Shown: in pieces, positions 8,228 to 17,737 of the stretch | Layout of the letters: the number at the start of each line of letters is the position of its first letter | How positions within the stretch are numbered: the stretch's first letter is position 1 | NCBI GenBank assembly: GCA_965278945.1 | Contig: OZ257128.1 | Location: forward strand, 3,286,001 to 3,350,000 | Length of the DNA stretch: 64,000 bases | Direction of reading: 5' to 3' | Source: UBA10649 sp965278945 | GTDB taxonomy: Bacteria > Actinomycetota > Actinomycetes > S36-B12 | The notes under the pieces: model-generated | Told to the model about the DNA's origin: nothing | Databases searched by the model: none | The model's input: only the letters and a program-made list of their open reading frames with translations | Position numbers and translations under genes: made by a program

Positions 8228-9199
8228 ATGTCTTCAGTTCTCTGGCTCCAGGGTGGTGCTTGTTCCGGCAATACGATGTCGTTCCTGAACGCTGAGGAAC
8301 CGAACGTGGTCGATCTGATCGTCGACTTCGGCCTCGACCTCCTGTGGCATCCGTCGCTGGGTCTCGAACTCGGTGAGAATGCGCAGAAGATTTTCAAGGA
8401 CTGCGCTTCAGGTGCTAAACCGCTCGACATCTTCGTGTTCGAAGGCACAGTGATCGAGGCTCCGGACGGTTCCGGACGGTACGACATGTTCGCCGATCGG
8501 CCGATGAAGGACTGGGTCATCGAACTCTCGAACCAAGCCTCCATTGTCGTCGCCATCGGTGACTGTGCGTGCTGGGGAGGCATTCCAGCGATGGAGCCAA
8601 ACCCCTCGGCCTCCACAGGCCTGCAGTTTCACAAGCGTGCCAAGGGTGGCTTCCTCGGGGCCGACTTCAAGTCCAAGTCAGGACTGCCTGTCATCAACAT
8701 CCCGGGCTGTCCTTCGCACCCTGACTGGATTACGCAGATACTCGTCGCCCTGGCCACCGGCCGTGCTGGCGACATCACGTTGGACGACCTGCACCGTCCG
8801 GAGACCTTCTTCAAGACGTTTACGCAGACGGGCTGTACTCGGGTTCAGTTCTTCGAGTACAAGCAATCGACCACAAGCTTCGGCGAGGGCACTCGCACTG
8901 GCTGCTTGTTCTATGAGTTTGGGTGCCGGGGACCGATGACGCACTCGCCGTGCAACCGGATCCTGTGGAACCGGCAGTCCTCGAAGACCCGAGCGGGTAT
9001 GCCCTGCTTGGGATGCACCGAACCTGAGTTCCCGTTCTTTGACTTGGCCAAGGACACAGTGTTCAAGACTCAGAAGGTGAGTGGAGTCATCCCCAAGGAG
9101 GTTCCGGAGGGGGCAGACCACCTCACGTACATGGCCCACGCGGCCGCTGCTCGTCTCGCCGCCCCGCAGTGGTCTAAGGAGGACATGTTCGTTGTCTGA
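8228..9199 (+). CDS. hhyS: [NiFe]-hydrogenase small subunit, group 1h (HhyS)
   Basis: A 323-residue electron-transfer subunit that begins directly with WLQGGACSGNT and lacks a Tat signal peptide, unlike classical membrane uptake enzymes. Cysteine motifs follow for three Fe-S clusters: GDCACWGG, IPGCPSHP, CTRVQFF...GCLFYEFGCRGP...SPCNR, and MPCLGCTEPEFPF near the C-terminus. The replaced proximal-cluster motif (ACSGNT where CTCCxS is usual) and overall form match the actinobacterial high-affinity, O2-tolerant enzymes that oxidise atmospheric H2. Electrons would pass from HhyL through this subunit toward quinone or a Rieske-type partner. Spacing to hhyL is 54 bases and contains a small inverted repeat (9206-9212 and 9234-9240). 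Confidence 0.95.
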   Translation: MSSVLWLQGGACSGNTMSFLNAEEPNVVDLIVDFGLDLLWHPSLGLELGENAQKIFKDCASGAKPLDIFVFEGTVIEAPDGSGRYDMFADRPMKDWVIELSNQASIVVAIGDCACWGGIPAMEPNPSASTGLQFHKRAKGGFLGADFKSKSGLPVINIPGCPSHPDWITQILVALATGRAGDITLDDLHRPETFFKTFTQTGCTRVQFFEYKQSTTSFGEGTRTGCLFYEFGCRGPMTHSPCNRILWNRQSSKTRAGMPCLGCTEPEFPFFDLAKDTVFKTQKVSGVIPKEVPEGADHLTYMAHAAAARLAAPQWSKEDMFVV

Positions 9200-9253
9200 T
9201 CGCCGCTTTCATGACCCGCTGCCAGACCACAAGATGAAAGGCGTGAACCTCTC

Positions 9254-10864
9254 ATGAGCACATCTATCGATATGTTCGTCAGCCCCCTTGGCCGTGTCGA
9301 GGGCGACCTCGACGTCCGTGTCACCATCACCGATGGCGTTGTGACGTCAGCGTGGACCGAAGCCGCGATGTTCCGCGGGTTCGAGATCATTCTTCAGGGC
9401 AAGGACCCGCAGGCTGGTCTCATCGTGACACCACGCATCTGCGGGATCTGTGGTGGCAGCCATCTGTACAAGGCGTGCTACGCCTTGGATACCGCTTGGC
9501 AGACCCACGTCCCGCAGAACGCGACGCTCATCCGCAACATCGCCCAGGCGTGCGAGACGTTGCAGTCCATCCCGCGCTACTTTTACGCGCTCTTCGCGGT
9601 TGACCTGGTCAACAAGAACTACGCCAAGTCGGCCCTCTACGAAGAGGCTGTGCGCCGCTTCGCCCCGTACGTTGGTACTGCGTATCAGAAGGGCGTGGTC
9701 CTCTCGAACAAGCCGGTTGAGGTGTACGCGATCTTCGGGGGGCAGTGGCCACACTCCTCGTTCATGGTTCCCGGCGGTGTGATGAGCGCTCCGAGTCTGT
9801 CCGACGTGACTCGGGCGACCGCGATCTTGAACCACTGGAAGGACAACTGGCTTGAGAAGGAGTGGCTCGGCTGCTCGATTGAGCGTTGGATGGAGATCAA
9901 GAGCTGGGAGGACATGCTCGCCTGGGTCGAGGAGAACGAGTCGCATTACAATTCCGACTGCGGATTCTTCATCCGCTACTGTCTTGACGTCGGACTGGAC
10001 GAGTATGGCGCCGGTGTTGGCAACTTCCTCGCCACCGGCACGTACTTCAACCCCGAGCTCTATGAGAACCCCACCGTCGAGGGCCGCAATCAGGCACTGA
10101 TCAACCGATCCGGCGTCTACGCGAACGGCGTTTTCTCCGAATTCGACCATATGCGAGTGGCGGAAGACGTGACGCACTCGTTCTATGAGGGCACTCGACC
10201 CCTGCACCCCTGGGAGGGCGAGACGAAGCCGATCGATCCTGCGATCGGTCGCGGGCAGGGCAAGTACAGCTGGGCGAAGTCTCCTAGGTACGACGTGCCC
10301 GGTCTGGGCCATGTGCCGCTTGAGGCGGGTCCACTGGCTCGGCGAGTCGCCGCTGCGGCCCCCGGTGCTGAGCCTCACCAGGACAACGATCCGTTGTTCC
10401 TCGATATTCTCCAGAAGAAGGGCTCGTCCGTTTTCGTCCGCCAGATGGCACGAATGCACGAGGCGCCGAAGTACTTCCAGTGGGTCATGGACTGGATCGG
10501 CCAGCTCGAACTCGGCGGCTCCTTCTACACAAAGCCACAGGAGCTCGTCTCGGGGAAGGGGTTCGGCTCCACCGAGGCGGCTCGCGGGTCGCTGTCGGAC
10601 TGGATCGTCATCGAGGACGGAAAGATTGCTAACTATCAGGTCGTCACTCCGACTGCCTGGAATATTGGTCCGCGTGACGGCAAGGAGGTACTGGGACCGA
10701 TCGAGCAGGCGTTGGTCGGATCGCCTATCGTCGACCAGGACGACCCAGTCGAGCTCGGGCACGTCGCGCGGAGTTTCGACTCCTGCCTCGTGTGCACTGT
10801 GCACGCATACGATGGCAAGACAGGTCGGCAACTGAGCAAGTTCGTCGTTAACGGAATGGTCTGA
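9254..10864 (+). CDS. hhyL: [NiFe]-hydrogenase large subunit, group 1h (HhyL)
   Basis: A 536-residue catalytic subunit. The N-terminal L1 motif PRICGICGGSH holds Cys63 and Cys66, and the C-terminal L2 motif DSCLVCTVH holds Cys511 and Cys514. These four cysteines bind the NiFe(CN)2CO centre. A 19-residue tail after His517 fits the peptide removed by the maturation endopeptidase encoded next. The enzyme splits H2 into protons and electrons; the 1h group works at trace concentrations in air. The length is usual for the group. It is embedded between hhyS and the endopeptidase gene (7-base gap). Confidence 0.96.
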   Translation: MSTSIDMFVSPLGRVEGDLDVRVTITDGVVTSAWTEAAMFRGFEIILQGKDPQAGLIVTPRICGICGGSHLYKACYALDTAWQTHVPQNATLIRNIAQACETLQSIPRYFYALFAVDLVNKNYAKSALYEEAVRRFAPYVGTAYQKGVVLSNKPVEVYAIFGGQWPHSSFMVPGGVMSAPSLSDVTRATAILNHWKDNWLEKEWLGCSIERWMEIKSWEDMLAWVEENESHYNSDCGFFIRYCLDVGLDEYGAGVGNFLATGTYFNPELYENPTVEGRNQALINRSGVYANGVFSEFDHMRVAEDVTHSFYEGTRPLHPWEGETKPIDPAIGRGQGKYSWAKSPRYDVPGLGHVPLEAGPLARRVAAAAPGAEPHQDNDPLFLDILQKKGSSVFVRQMARMHEAPKYFQWVMDWIGQLELGGSFYTKPQELVSGKGFGSTEAARGSLSDWIVIEDGKIANYQVVTPTAWNIGPRDGKEVLGPIEQALVGSPIVDQDDPVELGHVARSFDSCLVCTVHAYDGKTGRQLSKFVVNGMV

Positions 10865-10871
10865 CCAAGCC

Positions 10872-11729
10872 ATGGTCACGCAGACCGACCGCCTCGCGTT
10901 GCTCGATGACGGCTTCGCGCCGTCCACATGCGACGTGCTGGTGGTCGGCTGCGGCAACATCCTGCGCGGCGACGATGCAGTTGGGCCGGTGCTAATCCGG
11001 CGACTCTGGGAAGACGGCGTGCCGTCGAACATCCGGATCGTTGACGGCGGGACCGCCGGCATGGACGTGGCGTTCCAGATGCGCGGAGCGCGACGGGTCC
11101 TCATTGTCGATGCATCGTCATCGGGCTCCTCGCCGGGCACGGTCTACCGTGTCCCCGGCGAGGAGTTGGAAGCCGTCGGCCCGCTCGACGGTATCCACAC
11201 CCATTCGTTTCGCTGGGACCACGCGCTGACATTCTCTCGGTGGCTGCTCGGGCCAGAGTGCCCGACCGACGTGACCGTCTTCCTCATCGAGGTAGCCGAC
11301 TTGACGCCAGGCGCTGAACTATCGACTGAAGTGCGGGCCGGAATGGAGCAGGTAATCGAACTGATCCGCGCCGAGTTCTACACCTCCAGCAGTGATGGCG
11401 AGTTCGTCGAGGTGACCGAGAGTGGTCACCTGCGGATTCCCTTGTCGCTGGCCGAGACGCGGTTTCCAGGAGATGCCTGCGGATTGGCGATTGCCCTCGA
11501 GAGCGGCCACCCCGAGCTGCTCTTGGTCCCGCTGCAGGGGCCAGCGAACGGTGGTCAGTTGCTTAAGCAGCGAAATCCCGCCGGAGATCGGGTGCTACTA
11601 GTACGAGAAGCCCTTTCCGATGACCTCCCGGTAGGGAAGCATCGTACGAGGTGGGATGAGGCACGGGGTGCCTTGATCGTGGACCTCGATTCGAGGGAGC
11701 ACATACAGAATGGACGGCGAACGAAATGA
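10872..11729 (+). CDS. Hydrogenase maturation endopeptidase with a C-terminal extension
   Basis: Residues about 20-170 form the HyaD/HupD/HybD peptidase domain, with the GCGNILRGDDAVGP nickel-sensing motif (Asp in GDD), VDGG, VLIVDASSSG and the conserved histidine in DGIHTHSF. It would clip the HhyL tail after nickel insertion. At 285 residues it is about 100 longer than the family. The C-terminal segment (about 180-280, GHLRIPLSLAETRFPG onward) is an additional soluble domain I do not recognise. It overlaps the next small ORF by 20 bases. Confidence 0.9.
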   Translation: MVTQTDRLALLDDGFAPSTCDVLVVGCGNILRGDDAVGPVLIRRLWEDGVPSNIRIVDGGTAGMDVAFQMRGARRVLIVDASSSGSSPGTVYRVPGEELEAVGPLDGIHTHSFRWDHALTFSRWLLGPECPTDVTVFLIEVADLTPGAELSTEVRAGMEQVIELIRAEFYTSSSDGEFVEVTESGHLRIPLSLAETRFPGDACGLAIALESGHPELLLVPLQGPANGGQLLKQRNPAGDRVLLVREALSDDLPVGKHRTRWDEARGALIVDLDSREHIQNGRRTK

Positions 11730-11943
11730 TGAGTCCAGACCCCATGTGGCCGTGGCGTACGCGGTGGAGACCGTCGTCGTGGCTGATCGCGGGCAATGGC
11801 ATGTCGACATCGTCGTGGTGTTCGAGGACGAAATCGTCCGGCGACGCGTCGGTACATACCGCATAGAGCGGAGAGCACAGATCGCAGCCAATCTGATCAA
11901 GCGCGCAGCAGAAAGAGAGACCTCGGGTCCGATTCATGGGTGA
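11710..11943 (+). CDS. Small hydrogenase-operon protein, unknown function
   Basis: A 77-residue protein with a beta-rich centre (VVVADRGQWHVDIVVVFEDEIVRRRVGTYRI) and a basic helical C-terminus. It fills the gap between the endopeptidase and TPR genes, overlapping the former by 20 bases and ending 15 bases before the latter, as expected for a coupled operon gene. The ribosome-binding site is weak (GAGGG about 11 bases upstream). I do not recognise a family. Confidence 0.65.
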   Translation: MDGERNDESRPHVAVAYAVETVVVADRGQWHVDIVVVFEDEIVRRRVGTYRIERRAQIAANLIKRAAERETSGPIHG

Positions 11944-11958
11944 AGGGCGAGTCAATCC

Positions 11959-13251
11959 ATGCAACACACACGTACGGTTCAACCGATCGGCGCGTTCGCG
12001 TTCCCGGCCGGGTTGCTTTTGTTCGGAGACCATCCTGATGATGCTGAGGTCGAACGCGTTCGCGAATGCCTCGTTGGGGCCCGGTTGCCGGCGTCTTGGC
12101 CCGCGTCACTTCGCGGTCACGAACTCGCTCATGCGGGCGATCTAGCGGCCGCGGCAGCCTTTTTCGGGCGGGCCGCTGACGACGATGCGTTGGCCGCGTT
12201 CAATCGCTACGTGCTCGCTCCCGACGGAGTCGATACGACGCGACTCCGAGACGCTATGCCTGACCACCTTGCCCCCTTGGTCGACGTGGTCCGCTACATG
12301 CTGGGCGATCTCGACCATGTTCCGGACGGATCATCAGAGGCGAGTGAGGTAGACGCACTGCTCGATTCGGTCAGGGCGACGGCGTTCCTGTCTGCTGGCC
12401 ATCCCGAGTCTGCGGTGTCGGTCTTGCACTCCGCGGCCGAGTCCGTAGCGCCCGAAGCGCCCGCGCTCGCGGCGATGCTGCTTGGCAACGCTGGAATGAT
12501 CCTCCATGAGTACGACCTCGGATCCGCACAGGCACTCGATGACCTGAGGGTTGCGTGCCTGGGACTAGCCGAGACGGACCTCGTCGTGGCGCGGGCTGAA
12601 ATGCACCTACAACTCGGATTGGTCATTCACGCGGCGGCCACGTCGGGACGGGTGCCTCTCAAGGACGCGGTCCATGAGTACTACACCTGTCTTCAGTTGG
12701 TCGACCGCGACAGCGCGCCATATGTGTGGGCGGCCGCCCATATGAACCTTGGCTCGGCGTACCTCACCATGCCGATGGTGGAGGCGACCGATCAGTTGCG
12801 TTCCGGGATCGCGATGCAGTCATTACGGGCGGCGCTTGAGGTGTTCACGCGCGAGGAGCACCCGGCCGAGTGGTCAAGTGCCACGTTGAACCTCGCCAAT
12901 GCGCTCGTGTACACGCCATCGACTCATCAAGGCGACAACATTGTGGAAGCTGTTGAGCGGTACGAGGAAGTACTCGAGACTCGAGGTCGTGATACCGATC
13001 CGCTCGGTCGCGCGCGAATCCTTGCCAACCTCGGCAATGCACTCGCGCACCTCGGGATCTTCGACCACGCCAAGTCCCGACTCTATGAGGCTCGGTTCCT
13101 GTTCGAGGAGGCGCTTGACCACGACTCGGCGATGATGGTCCGCTCGATCCTCGACGAGATCTCGCGCGAAACGGTGCCGGATTCAGGACGCGGGGGACAC
13201 GCGCTTCCATCGCGGCCGCCCGTGCGTGACGGTCTGGAGGTGGCGACATGA
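11959..13251 (+). CDS. TPR-like protein of the hydrogenase operon
   Basis: A 430-residue alpha-helical protein. Repeats of the tetratricopeptide kind appear in the second half (AAHMNLGSAYLTMPM, SATLNLANALVYTP, ARILANLGNALAHLGIFDHAKSRLYEARFLFEEAL). No signal peptide or catalytic motif. TPR proteins of this type accompany group 1h hydrogenase genes and are likely scaffolds for assembly or for joining the Rieske partner; this is inference. Its stop overlaps the next start (ATGA). The N-terminal 100 residues show no clear repeat. Confidence 0.85.
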   Translation: MQHTRTVQPIGAFAFPAGLLLFGDHPDDAEVERVRECLVGARLPASWPASLRGHELAHAGDLAAAAAFFGRAADDDALAAFNRYVLAPDGVDTTRLRDAMPDHLAPLVDVVRYMLGDLDHVPDGSSEASEVDALLDSVRATAFLSAGHPESAVSVLHSAAESVAPEAPALAAMLLGNAGMILHEYDLGSAQALDDLRVACLGLAETDLVVARAEMHLQLGLVIHAAATSGRVPLKDAVHEYYTCLQLVDRDSAPYVWAAAHMNLGSAYLTMPMVEATDQLRSGIAMQSLRAALEVFTREEHPAEWSSATLNLANALVYTPSTHQGDNIVEAVERYEEVLETRGRDTDPLGRARILANLGNALAHLGIFDHAKSRLYEARFLFEEALDHDSAMMVRSILDEISRETVPDSGRGGHALPSRPPVRDGLEVAT

Positions 13252-14156
13252 GTGACACCTTGACGCACCAAGACCCGTCGGTGCTGCCCGAGGACCGCGA
13301 CGTCGAAGTGCTCGCCCAACGCCTCGACGCTGCGCTCACGGAGGTCACAGCCCTCGACGGCGCGGCACGTGTCGCTGCGGAGAAGCTAAAGTCGGCGCTT
13401 GAAGACGTTCACAGGGCGATGCTGGTTCCCGTCGTTCGCGCGTTGCGCGACGACCCCCGCGGACGCGAACTGCTCTTCGAGTTGGTGGACGACCCGCGGG
13501 TCCGGATGGTGCTTTTGATGCACGGACTCGTGCGTCCGGATCCGATGACACTCGCTCGGGACGCACTCGACGCTGTTCGGCCGCAACTCCAGTCCCACGG
13601 TGGAGACGTGGCCCTTGAACGGATCGAGGACGGGGTTGCCTACGTTCGGCTTTCGGGAGCGTGTAACGGCTGTTCGATGTCGGCGGTCACGATGCGCAAC
13701 GGCGTCGAGCAAGCGCTGAAGGAACGGGTGCCCGCAATCACCAGCGTCGAGGTGCTCCCGAACGATCCAGGCCCTGCATTGATCTCGCTGTCGGAAATCG
13801 GCCTGCGCACGACCATGCCCCAGCCCGGATGGGCCGACGCTGGCGAGATCGCTCGGTTCGAGTTGGGCGCTTTGGTCGCACTCGACCTCAAGGCCACAGA
13901 TGGGTCGGGCCGGGAGGCGATCGTGGTCAATCTCGGCGGTCAGCTCGCGGCCTACGTCAACGCTTGCCCGCATCTAGGTAACAGCCTGGAGGACGCGGAG
14001 GTCGATCCGGTCAGCGGCACGCTGACGTGTTCGTGGCACGGGTTCTGTTTCGATGCCCTTTCCGGCGAGTGCCGCTCGCTGCCTGGGGCGCAGCTTGAGC
14101 AGCTGCCGTTGCGCGTGGAGGCCGGCGAGGTGTGGATTCGGGTGGCTGGAGGATGA
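13248..14156 (+). CDS. NifU-Rieske fusion protein (putative hydrogenase redox partner)
   Basis: 302 residues in three parts. An N-terminal helical region (about 1-95) comes first. A NifU C-terminal-like domain (about 100-170) follows, with the Fe-S motif GACNGCSMSAVTM (CxxC). A Rieske domain (about 200-298) ends it, with the [2Fe-2S] ligands CPHLG and CSWHGF. The Rieske part could accept electrons from the small subunit and pass them to the respiratory chain; the NifU part could carry a labile cluster. The protein is soluble. ATGA overlap with the upstream TPR gene and near-identical overlap with the NHL gene show translational coupling. Confidence 0.9.
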   Translation: MSDTLTHQDPSVLPEDRDVEVLAQRLDAALTEVTALDGAARVAAEKLKSALEDVHRAMLVPVVRALRDDPRGRELLFELVDDPRVRMVLLMHGLVRPDPMTLARDALDAVRPQLQSHGGDVALERIEDGVAYVRLSGACNGCSMSAVTMRNGVEQALKERVPAITSVEVLPNDPGPALISLSEIGLRTTMPQPGWADAGEIARFELGALVALDLKATDGSGREAIVVNLGGQLAAYVNACPHLGNSLEDAEVDPVSGTLTCSWHGFCFDALSGECRSLPGAQLEQLPLRVEAGEVWIRVAGG

Positions 14157-15382
14157 GGGTCCAGATCCTTCCCCCGGGAGCCGTCGCCGAGTCGCTACAG
14201 CCGATGGCGCTCGTCCCGACATCGGGCGGGCCGTTGCCGCAATGCTACGGAGCCTGGCGACCGCGCGCGGTCCTCGGGGCGAACTCGGACGGCGGGTTGC
14301 TTCTCCCATCTGCAGCTCCGACGGCTTCGCAGGTGTATGCCCCGCGCGGCGTGCATGTTGGCGCCGACTGCGTCGTGGTAGCGGACACCGGCAATCACCG
14401 CGTCCTCGTGTTCGACGGCCACCCCGACGAGGACAGCACCGAGGCGTGCGTAGTCCTCGGACAGGTAGACGCTCGGTCGGAGGGTCCTCAGGCCGCCGGA
14501 CGTGGTCCGGACGGCGGCATGAACCTGCCTACCGGCGTACTGATCTCGAATGGGCAACTGGTGGTGGCCGATGCATGGAACCACAGGATCCTGATCTGGC
14601 ATGAGGTGCCGAAGCGCTCCGACACGCGTCCGGACCTTGTGCTTGGCCAGGCGGACGTGAGCGGGGTTGAGCCGAATGCCGGGGCCGGGCCAACTGGCGC
14701 CAGTTTCTACTGGCCGTTCGGCGTGGCTATCGTCGGCGGCCATTTCGTGGTCGCCGACACCGGTAACCGCCGGGTGCTGATCTGGCAGGACGGCGTTCCG
14801 ACCGACCCGATGACTCCAGCCGACGTCGTGCTAGGCCAAGACGGCCCGGCCGATCGCGAGGAGAACCGTGGCGGAGCAGTCTCGGCCTCTTCGTTTCGCT
14901 GGCCACATGCCGTCGTGGGAGACGGCCGCGGCGGCCTGCTCGTCGCCGATGCTGGTAACCACCGTGCCCTCGGCTGGTTTTCGATCCCATCAGGGGACAC
15001 GGTCGCCGACTTCGTTCTCGGCCAACCCGACCTGACCACAGCCGTAGAGTTCCCATACCGGCCCCAGGTCGGCACCACCTTCCGCTTCCCCTACGGTGCG
15101 AGCACTGTCGACTCGCACCTCGGCACCGGCTTAGCGATCGCAGACACGGCGAACAACCGGGTGCTCTTGTGGGACGAGTTCCCGCGCGATTCTCAGATCC
15201 ACCCCGACAATGTGCTGGCCCAGCCGACGTTCGCGAGCAACGGGGAGAACAGGTGGCAACTCGTCGAACGTGACACGTTGTGCTGGCCCTATGGTCTGGG
15301 CTCGTTCGACAACGGATCCACCCACCTGCTCGCCATCGCCGACTCCGGCAATAACCGTGTCGTCCTTTGGGAGCGATTGTGA
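14153..15382 (+). CDS. NHL-repeat beta-propeller protein
   Basis: A 409-residue protein with at least five NHL-type repeats, each ending in VADTGNHRVLVF, VADAWNHRILIW, VADTGNRRVLIW, VADAGNHRALGW or IADTANNRVLLW, spaced about 65-70 residues and predicted to fold as a six-bladed propeller. Repeats also carry VLGQxD. No signal peptide. NHL proteins are a regular component of group 1h loci and probably bind the complex or a ligand. I prefer ATG 14153 (ATGA overlap with the upstream stop); an in-frame GTG at 14132 is possible. The HypF start overlaps its stop. Confidence 0.88.
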   Translation: MRVQILPPGAVAESLQPMALVPTSGGPLPQCYGAWRPRAVLGANSDGGLLLPSAAPTASQVYAPRGVHVGADCVVVADTGNHRVLVFDGHPDEDSTEACVVLGQVDARSEGPQAAGRGPDGGMNLPTGVLISNGQLVVADAWNHRILIWHEVPKRSDTRPDLVLGQADVSGVEPNAGAGPTGASFYWPFGVAIVGGHFVVADTGNRRVLIWQDGVPTDPMTPADVVLGQDGPADREENRGGAVSASSFRWPHAVVGDGRGGLLVADAGNHRALGWFSIPSGDTVADFVLGQPDLTTAVEFPYRPQVGTTFRFPYGASTVDSHLGTGLAIADTANNRVLLWDEFPRDSQIHPDNVLAQPTFASNGENRWQLVERDTLCWPYGLGSFDNGSTHLLAIADSGNNRVVLWERL

Positions 15383-17736
15383 GCGAGCCGGACCTGATCC
15401 GTCGGCGGCTCAACGTGCGCGGCGTCGTCCAGGGTGTCGGATTCCGACCTTTCATTGCCCGACTCGCCGGAGACCTCGGTCTCGCGGGAAGTGTCGGTAA
15501 CGACGCATCGAGCGTGTTCGTAGAAGTCGAGGGCACCGCCGACGCCATCGACGAGTTCACCCGCCGCCTCGTCGCCGATGGCCCGCCGCTGGCGCGAGTC
15601 TCCACTGTGACCGCATTGGATCTCGAGGTTGCCGGCTCGTCTGGGTTCGCGATCGTCGCAAGTCGACCGGCAACGGGTGAGCGGACCCTCGTGCCGCCTG
15701 ACGTGGCCACCTGCGACGCGTGCGTGTTGGAGCTGACCGACGAGCGGGACCGTCGCTACCGCCACCCATTCATCACCTGCACCAACTGCGGGCCACGATT
15801 CACAATCATCACCGACCTGCCCTACGACCGACCGGCTACCACGATGGGCGAGTTCGTGATGTGCGACGCGTGCCGCGGCGAGTACGAGAATCCGGCCGAT
15901 CGCCGTTACCACGCACAGCCGGTCTCCTGCCACGATTGCGGACCTCGGCTGTGGTTCGAAGCCGAGGGCGAACGCGTCGATGGAGCACAGGCTGCGGTGG
16001 CGGCCGCTACGGCCTTCCTGCAAGGCGGCGGCATCGTCGCCGTCAAGGGCGTCGGTGGCTTCCATCTCGCCTGTGACGCTGCAAACCAATCCGCCGTCGA
16101 TCGGCTTCGCCACCGTAAGCGAAGGCCCGCGAAACCCTTCGCCGTGATGGCGCGTGATCTGCTCACGGCTGCAGGGATCGCGGAACTCGACTCGGTCTCC
16201 GCTAACCTGCTCAGCCAACCCGCGCGGCCGATCGTCCTCGTGACGCGGCGCGAGGGCAGCCGCGTCGTTGACGCCGTCGCGCCGGGTCTGACTGAACTTG
16301 GGGTGCTTCTTCCCTACACGCCGGTTCACCATCTACTCCTTGAAGAAGTTCCACTGCTGGTGATGACGTCGGGCAACCTCAGCGATGAGCCCCTGTGCTA
16401 CGAGAACGATGACGCGGTGCGTCGTCTCGATGGCGTCGCGGACGCATATCTGATGCACGATCGCAGGATTGCCGTACCGTGTGAGGATTCGGTGGTCACC
16501 GTGCTTGGCGGCGCCGAACTCCCGATCCGTCGCTCGCGCGGGTATGCACCGCTGCCCGTCATCCTTACCACAGACGGTCCCTCTGTTCTTGCTGTTGGAG
16601 CGGAGGTCAAGAACACATTCGCGATCACACGCGGCGACCTCGCGTTCTGCTCGGCTCACCTCGGCGACGTGGGCAGCCTCGAGAGCCAACACGCCTTCGA
16701 ACTGTCGGTAGCCCAACTGACCGCACTACACGGCGTCGAGCCCGAACTGCTTGTTGCCGACGACCACCCTGGATATTTGACGACGGCTTGGGCCGAGCGG
16801 AGGGCCCTTGCCACCGGGACGCCTCTCGTCACCGTGCAGCACCACCACGCTCATCTCGCCTCGTTGCTTGCCGAACATGGCTTGACCACCACACCATGTC
16901 TTGGAGTCACGTTCGACGGCACGGGTTACGGGTGCGACCACACCGTTTGGGGCGGCGAGCTGCTCTATGTGGACGGTGACATAGCCACTGCAGTCCGCGT
17001 CGGGCATCTGGAATCCTTCGCGCTGCCCGGCGGAGACCGCGCCGTTCGCGAACCCTGGCGGGTTGCGATGGCTCTGCTTCACCTTGCTGGGGTCCGCGAT
17101 CCGTGGGGATTGGCGGTCGGTCGGGACATCCCGGCGGCGTCGCGCCACTTGGTCGCTTCGCAGTTCGATTCCGGAGTCGCGATGGTGCGAACGTCGAGCG
17201 CCGGGCGACTTTTCGACGGGGTCGCGGCGTTGCTCGGTGTGCGGCTTGAGGTCAGCTATGAAGCGCAGGCCGCGATCGAGCTGGAGCATCTGGCACGGTC
17301 CGCAGTGCGTGCGGTTCGCCTGCGCATTGAGGTGAAGGACGGCGTGCTCTGCCTCGGTCCGATGATCGCGGCCATGGTTGGGGCGTTGCGCGACGGCGCC
17401 GACATCGATGCACTCGCGCTCGGCTTTCACGAAGCCCTGGCGGATGCGACGGCTCTTCTCGCTATCAGGCGGGCAGGTGAACTCGGCACCGAAGTCGTCG
17501 GCCTGACCGGGGGGGTAATGCAGAACAAGTTGCTCGTGACCCGACTGACCGAGGTACTGCGGCATGCGGGTTTGCGGGTTCTCACGCACCGCGTCGTTCC
17601 ACCCAATGACGGAGGCCTCAGCCTCGGGCAGGCTGTCGTTGGCCGCGCACGTCTGCTGAGCAGGCAGCACTTCAACGACGCCATCGATGACCGATTCGAC
17701 AACCAGCAACTCACAGGGCGAGGGGGAGATGAGTGA
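15379..17736 (+). CDS. hypF: Carbamoyltransferase HypF (hydrogenase maturation)
   Basis: 785 residues with the complete HypF architecture. An acylphosphatase domain (about 10-95, VQGVGFRPF) is followed by two zinc fingers (CDAC...CTNC and CDAC...CHDC, about 110-190), a YrdC-like domain (GGIVAVKGVGGFHLACDA, about 215-400) and a Kae1-like domain (QHHHAHLASL, DGTGYGCDHTVWGGE, TGGVMQNKLL). It converts carbamoyl phosphate into the thiocarboxamide on HypE that becomes the CN ligands of the active-site iron. The start is GTG 15379, overlapping the NHL stop (GTGA). Confidence 0.96.
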   Translation: MSEPDLIRRRLNVRGVVQGVGFRPFIARLAGDLGLAGSVGNDASSVFVEVEGTADAIDEFTRRLVADGPPLARVSTVTALDLEVAGSSGFAIVASRPATGERTLVPPDVATCDACVLELTDERDRRYRHPFITCTNCGPRFTIITDLPYDRPATTMGEFVMCDACRGEYENPADRRYHAQPVSCHDCGPRLWFEAEGERVDGAQAAVAAATAFLQGGGIVAVKGVGGFHLACDAANQSAVDRLRHRKRRPAKPFAVMARDLLTAAGIAELDSVSANLLSQPARPIVLVTRREGSRVVDAVAPGLTELGVLLPYTPVHHLLLEEVPLLVMTSGNLSDEPLCYENDDAVRRLDGVADAYLMHDRRIAVPCEDSVVTVLGGAELPIRRSRGYAPLPVILTTDGPSVLAVGAEVKNTFAITRGDLAFCSAHLGDVGSLESQHAFELSVAQLTALHGVEPELLVADDHPGYLTTAWAERRALATGTPLVTVQHHHAHLASLLAEHGLTTTPCLGVTFDGTGYGCDHTVWGGELLYVDGDIATAVRVGHLESFALPGGDRAVREPWRVAMALLHLAGVRDPWGLAVGRDIPAASRHLVASQFDSGVAMVRTSSAGRLFDGVAALLGVRLEVSYEAQAAIELEHLARSAVRAVRLRIEVKDGVLCLGPMIAAMVGALRDGADIDALALGFHEALADATALLAIRRAGELGTEVVGLTGGVMQNKLLVTRLTEVLRHAGLRVLTHRVVPPNDGGLSLGQAVVGRARLLSRQHFNDAIDDRFDNQQLTGRGGDE

Positions 17737-17737
17737 C

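Noticed and set aside
9347..11140. Minus-strand frame of 597 residues opposite hhyL
   Set aside because: Antisense shadow of strongly conserved hydrogenase genes with high GC.
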